Made by a program: the position numbers and the translations under genes
In this document: positions 63,201-64,000 of the stretch, one piece after another
Layout: every line of letters begins with the position of its first letter
Position numbering within the stretch: the first letter of the stretch is position 1
From: GWE2-42-39 sp963668595
GTDB lineage: Bacteria; Bacteroidota; Bacteroidia; Bacteroidales; Prolixibacteraceae
Direction: 5' to 3'
DNA length: 64,000 nt
Assembly: GCA_963668595.1 (NCBI GenBank)
Contig: OY764876.1
Span: forward strand, 3,782,001-3,846,000
Notes under the pieces: model-generated
The model's input: only the letters and a program-made list of their open reading frames with translations
The model's database searches: none
What the model was told of the DNA's origin: nothing

Positions 63201-64000
63201 GCTGCAGGAGTTTACAATGCAGTGTTGAATGTTCGTAATGCAACCAACGGGTGTGTGAGTACAGCTTATCCAATTACTGTTACTGTATCGCAGGTTGAAG
63301 TTAGTGTAAATATTGCGGCTAGTCCATCGAATATAGTTTGTGCCGGAACCAATGTAACATTTACTGCCACTCCAGTGAATGGAGGTTCTACTCCTTCGTA
63401 CCAATGGAAGAAAAACACTATTGATGTAGGTACCAATAGTGCTACCTATGAAGATAGCTCGCTTGCAGAGGGAGATGTTATTACGGTTATTTTAACATCC
63501 AATGAAACTTGTGCATCAGGAAGTCCTGCAACAAGTAACGCAATTACTATGGCAGTGTCTCCGGCAAGTGTTGGAGGAACTGTTTCCGGTAGTGCAACAG
63601 TATGTCCGGGAACAAATAGTACTACTTTAACTTTAAGCGGAAATGCCGGATTGGTTACAAAATGGCAATATTCTATTGATGAGGGAGAAAACTGGACAGA
63701 TATAAGCAATACAAATACGACTTATACTGCAACGGACTTAACAGAAACAACCCAGTTCAGAGCATTGGTTGTAAGTGGCGTTTGTGCCGAAGCTAATTCT
63801 TCTGTTGCGACAGTTACGGTTTCGAATATTGTTATTACTGATGATGTAACATCGTCTATCTGTCAGTGGGTAATGCCTCAGTTTACCGCTTCTGCAACCG
63901 GAGGTACTGCTCCTTATACTTATTTATGGGAAGATACAGCTGGTGGTCCTTTGTTCCCGGGAGGAGCACCAAGTGTTACAGGTGCCTCTGTTTTTGTAAG
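54273..64000 (+). CDS. Giant multidomain surface adhesin-like protein, 3' partial
   Basis: One frame is open from 54273 to the right edge, more than 3,242 codons without a stop. The ATG at 54273 gives a long N-terminus; the in-frame ATG at 54363 starts a compact signal peptide (MKYWAIMLSLLISATVGYAQ). The mature protein begins with a GEVED domain, followed by many Ig-like domains, SprB-like repeats, a PA14-like module, Calx-beta domains, a choice-of-anchor L domain and an HYR domain. It is rich in Ser, Thr, Gly, Ala and Asn and poor in Lys and Arg. Such proteins are typically exported by the type IX system and used in adhesion or gliding; the C-terminal sorting domain would lie beyond the window. 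The function is inferred. A 135-residue unknown gene ends 2 bases before it. Confidence 0.85.
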   Translation, partial: MRATVNNIKSIKENFPFKSFRYIFTLLYSSMKYWAIMLSLLISATVGYAQYCASSGNTSYQTSITLVSLGSINNVTAKPAGYNDYTAQSTNLVRGSTYSLSVKVNTDGNYRVYATAWIDWNGDSDFNDSGESYDLGNAKNTTNGATSSSPLSITVPANAVIGTTRMRVSAKYQSAAGVCDTGFDGEVEDYSLYVCDLPTTPAAITGSSSICPSTSATFGTSSIGATSYTWTVPSGWAITAGQGTSSITATSASSAGTGNISVIANNSCGSSSATSLSVTVNAPPANPGNPTSNSPQCVETGVTLTRSGTPPAGVTWYWQTSASGTSTTNSSSTYTVYTAGTYYLRARNNTTQCWSTGAGSATISIIPPSVGGSIAGATDICLYSSTGTLTLTGYTGSVIRWEKNQYGAGWTAVSNTTNTLSDTPGYTGSVNTVQYRAVVSNGGCTNAYSSVHTVTVYPASVGGWMSTDNYNSVCLNSSIGTLTVNGITGNVVRWEKQLNGGAWTSINNTSTTYTESPSTAGTWTYRVAVKNGPCSEVYSGTIQKTVLSVATITLGSVSSICQGTSAVSLPYSATTGSPDSYNLMFDAAAIAAGFGNVTNNSLPASPISINVPWNVAAGTYNGTISVGSSNCFGASYPFTITVNPTPALSGATQASAVCSGSGAVINLTGLLPSSTSTIDYKINNVAQTPITGIVANASGNASFTSSALSAANNGQILQVTGVTVTSATPNCTKTFSQNVTLAVTSPSVGGSVSSAQTICSGSSPASLTLSGQTGNVVKWQKASNSGFTSPTDIVGTSTTLTGTTIGALTANTYFRAVVQNGTCSVAYSTPVLITVNPAISNNTISSAQSICAGTTPSALTGSVPSGGNGTYTYLWESSITSAVAGFSAASGTNNAQNYTPGTLSQTTWYRRTVSSGTCSSNVSTAIQITVNPLPGAAGTISGSSSVSPGQTGVAYSVAAISNATSYSWTYSGTGATISGTTNSITINFSAGATSGNLTVRGVNSCGNGTVSANFAISMTGSLSISALPTSIACVGQNDGTITISGSGGQSPYQYKLNSGTYQASGSFTGFAAGTYTAWVKDNVGVEVSTSVTITTPSSTDSQTLAGTDSWIGHVYKRLDAVAQPPSDVNAFSQYVGNTTEPETFNENFGSGCFSVYSSGSPFCTVYPEYFAVRYRMNSTKSGIYVANMGSDDGVRLTVDGTKVYDNWVQRGYVVDQQILFELTGSSNLLLEFFESAGGNQVSFESFNKVSNTLSGGTSQTVCEGGEADEITANNAATDSPLSGSATFTVTYQWQEASASNGPWSDISGATSQNYTPTVGSAGTYYFRRKLTVSRTNPGSIAVSASDFSSVATVTVSPLPSAAGTITGTASVVAPQNGVAYSVPAIANATSYVWEYTGTGATINGTGNSVTVNFASNATSGNLRVSGSNSCGEGTISSNYAITVVPTVSFTTATQSSAGEGGTMTVTVQLSKTTNQPVTVPFTLSGTAAGGGSDYSITSSPVTISAGNTTATITITIVSDFLVEGNETVILTMGTPTNAVVGSTTEHTATITDDDSYTGGSIQVNRQSPQDSYNANQLVQNVLVQGCLTASNVTFVGNSAQIGYFTSGSSSFPISEGIILSTGNVQDAEGPNYDYNTTTEFFGAGDSDINTITGGTSNDAAVLEFDFVPAGNTIEFNYIFASEEYAEYVGQQYNDAFAFLLSGPGISGTKNIALIPGTSTPVSINTVHGQGSTLITSRYPDALKALMAYPANYGHPYTGGTSGPWTISPTNNSAQPPLNSAYYVDNGHFTSRTNGALTWANGNGGTEMEFDGRTTLLTASHAVTPCQTYHIKIVVADVADGKWDSGVFLEGRSFSSNEVRISSQIEGISGDASDMYEGCDGSYIRFQRAAGASNTQSLTFPIVLAGTATNGVDFVYTNSSGTIIGDGTFPTSATIPVGVNYVDYYYKAQSDGSIEGNETVIFRVNNSCPCDAVPTYFEKTVTIIDVPQIVTSTTEVIQCQAAGNPVATITVNMENGLNAEDYLFSIDGGAFQQSNVFTITSALADGSDIIGTSHYVTVSDEYSCNSVTEYNIIIPNIEAFDASAGSDISMCEGQSGIQLNASGGLYYTWTSTPASGVNYLSSTTISNPTVSGSIPAGTYTFTVTAQDQPGASPACQGSDQMVLTVNQRPSVTATAASYAVCNATAVQLNASVSNAGSSPSYVWNPSVNLNNANIANPVFTPSVNTYVAQSFSVIVTGDNGCSTTASTPVAEIFPSPVITTGTIVGATCGGSNGSATVSASSPGTSPAPLFSYSWNTSPVQTTATASNLAAGTYTVTVTDVTHGCVSTKQITVGTASDTTPPTAVCQDISVTLDGTGNATITPEDIDDGSIDNCTPSGSLVFSLSKSSFNSTDVGTNTVTLTVTDAAGNSSTCNATVTVSFPSDCNIEGSRTIYREQFDAGSVNGGYTISGGNYFDNGTYMRVTQNTSSSNYFLSRAIDIRSWTNLIISVDAIATSGNLENTDNLRAYYSYDNNSFTSFSNNPIIQNDNNGTTCTSIANGTTLYIKIIVLNNSTNERRDFDDVHLTGDPATNATAVITNVTCIGGTNGAINVTITGGVGPYTYAWTTSNGSGLSASAEDQTGLSAGTYNLVVTDANGVSSDAFQFVVTQPASEPAIQQLAVSDASTCYPAGSNVSFVISNSQSGVHYELQTTGGASLSPAVTATGTGSNLNLTIAQANIPSSTTTYKVVATSASGCSSAELTDRPVLTVTNTSAPTGAATQTFCSSTSPRLSDVAVTGSNIIWYNAASGGSVLPGTSLLVNGQTYYASQTQNGCESQNRLAVTVTVTLTPTISTVTHGTVCGSGISTIHATASAGTINWYSDQVGGMLLGTGTNFTTPTLSTPGKVSYWVAATSNGCTTTTRSEVYVNVYALPTITLGANPSVCKGTTSASVSYSATGNGASQYSINFDATAESAGFIDVAFTNIPASPITITVPAEAAAGVYNAVLNVRNATNGCVSTAYPITVTVSQVEVSVNIAASPSNIVCAGTNVTFTATPVNGGSTPSYQWKKNTIDVGTNSATYEDSSLAEGDVITVILTSNETCASGSPATSNAITMAVSPASVGGTVSGSATVCPGTNSTTLTLSGNAGLVTKWQYSIDEGENWTDISNTNTTYTATDLTETTQFRALVVSGVCAEANSSVATVTVSNIVITDDVTSSICQWVMPQFTASATGGTAPYTYLWEDTAGGPLFPGGAPSVTGASVFV
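54560..54860 (+). other. GEVED domain of the giant protein
   Basis: The stretch contains ATAWIDWNGDSDFNDSGESY, TTRMRVSAKYQS and the closing GFDGEVEDYSLYV, which define a GEVED domain. It is the first folded module after the signal peptide. Confidence 0.8.
55374..55908 (+). repeat. Tandem Ig-like repeat copies 1 and 2 (SVGG type)
   Basis: Two modules, starting about 55374 and 55647, share the order SVGG, then a central Cys, then TGTLTLTGYTGSVIRWEK or IGTLTVNGITGNVVRWEK. Later relatives start at 56508 and 63561. The similarity is at protein level and not identical at DNA level, consistent with old duplications. Confidence 0.65.
56508..56781 (+). repeat. Ig-like repeat copy 3 (SVGG type)
   Basis: It has SVGGSVSSAQTICSGSS followed by ASLTLSGQTGNVVKWQK, the same core as copies 1, 2 and 4. 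Confidence 0.65.
57567..58011 (+). other. PA14-like module of the giant protein
   Basis: The order FAVRYRMNSTKSGIYVANMG, SDDGVRLTVDGTKVYDNW and SSNLLLEFFESAGG resembles a PA14-like carbohydrate-binding module. Glycan binding is inferred from the family. Confidence 0.55.
58605..58938 (+). other. Calx-beta domain of the giant protein
   Basis: The module has SSAGEGGTMTVTVQLSKTT, SDFLVEGNETVILTM and ends HTATITDDDS, the calcium-binding-like end of Calx-beta. A second, weaker Calx-beta-like module (with DGSIEGNETVIFRV and VTIID) follows at about 59860-60225. Confidence 0.7.
58950..59853 (+). other. Choice-of-anchor L domain
   Basis: The segment contains LVQNVLVQGCLTASNVTFVG, FPISEGIILSTGNVQDAEGP, FDFVPAGNTIEFNYIFASEE, and then AFAFLLSGPGI, the hallmark order of choice-of-anchor L domains of Bacteroidota surface proteins. 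Confidence 0.75.
61275..61533 (+). other. HYR-like domain
   Basis: It starts DTTPPTAVCQDISVTLDGTG and contains DDGSIDNCTPSG and GTNTVTLTVTDAAGNSSTC, which match the hyalin repeat (HYR) pattern. Confidence 0.7.
61977..62217 (+). other. SprB-like repeat
   Basis: The module reads AVITNVTCIGGTNGAINVTI, GGVGPYTYAW and LSAGTYNLVVTDANG. This is the SprB repeat pattern, first named for the gliding adhesin of Flavobacterium. Two weaker relatives lie at about 57348-57566 and 61038-61269. Confidence 0.7.
63561..63825 (+). repeat. Ig-like repeat copy 4 (SVGG type)
   Basis: It has SVGGTVSGSATVCPGTNS, TTLTLSGNAGLVTKWQYS and ends in AEANSSVATVTVSN. It is related to the three copies near the start of the protein. 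Confidence 0.6.

Noticed and set aside
54546..63709. Many short minus-strand frames opposite the giant gene
   Set aside because: They mirror the Ser/Thr/Gly-rich coding of the plus strand; none has a start context or domain.
55374..63825. DNA-level tandem repeat array in the giant gene
   Set aside because: The copies are similar as protein modules but not near-identical at base level, so no recent satellite-like array is claimed.
54271..64000. Region treated as non-coding because no complete long frame is closed
   Set aside because: One plus-strand frame is open throughout and shows recognisable domains; it simply lacks a stop before the edge.
1..64000. CRISPR arrays, tRNA or rRNA genes, insertion sequences, phage genes
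   Set aside because: No regularly spaced direct repeats, cloverleaf genes, transposase or integrase sequences were seen.

Overview
The window is chromosomal DNA from a member of the Bacteroidota, most likely a marine or anaerobic Bacteroidia lineage such as the Marinilabiliales/Prolixibacteraceae; the lineage is inferred from gene content, not proven. The evidence is SusC/SusD pairs, a SusC with an STN domain partnered with an ECF sigma factor and a FecR protein, several promoter elements of the Bacteroidota form TAnnTTTG, relaxed lipoprotein signals, and a giant Ig-like/SprB-type surface protein of the kind exported by type IX secretion.

Layout. (1) 2-9004, plus strand: a maltose/maltodextrin operon. 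It holds a LacI-family regulator (5' end cut by the window edge), an MFS sugar transporter, beta-phosphoglucomutase, a GH65 disaccharide phosphorylase, a SusA-like GH13 enzyme and a GH13 lipoprotein alpha-amylase. Outer enzymes would shorten alpha-glucans, the MFS protein would import maltose, GH65 would split it with phosphate into glucose and beta-glucose-1-phosphate, and PgmB would convert that to glucose-6-phosphate. A perfect CAAACGTTTG palindrome before the transporter is the likely LacI-type operator. (2) 9073-27784, minus strand: a polysaccharide utilization locus running ECF sigma, FecR, SusC, SusD, two small lipoproteins, then six secreted candidate uronate-polymer lyases or lyase-like proteins. 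There is no sulfatase and no glycoside hydrolase, which points to an unsulfated uronic-acid polymer. The FecR gene carries one in-frame TAA stop, so the sensor that should link SusC to the sigma factor looks broken. (3) 28132-53711: mostly housekeeping and small accessory genes: PAP2-like protein, thiol peroxidase, metK behind a SAM-II-type riboswitch, a His-rich protein with a TonB receptor, a coiled-coil membrane protein, aldo/keto reductase, a GT39-like glycosyltransferase with an EEP-family hydrolase, MazG, Dtd, a second TonB receptor, O-antigen ligase with Wzz, TyrS, DUF3667, CvpA, a GH3-family adenylating enzyme, a deoxynucleoside kinase, DUF3108, TsaB and a LytTR regulator. (4) 53863-64000: a small unknown protein followed 2 bases later by one open reading frame of more than 3,200 codons that leaves the right edge. 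It encodes a multidomain surface protein (GEVED, Ig-like, PA14-like, Calx-beta, choice-of-anchor L, HYR and SprB-type modules).

I see no tRNA, rRNA, CRISPR array, transposase or phage gene. The strongest leads are the nonsense-interrupted FecR inside an otherwise intact all-lyase locus, two tandem hairpins with identical loops between fecR and susC, and the riboswitch before metK. Family names come from reading motifs by eye; no database search was run.
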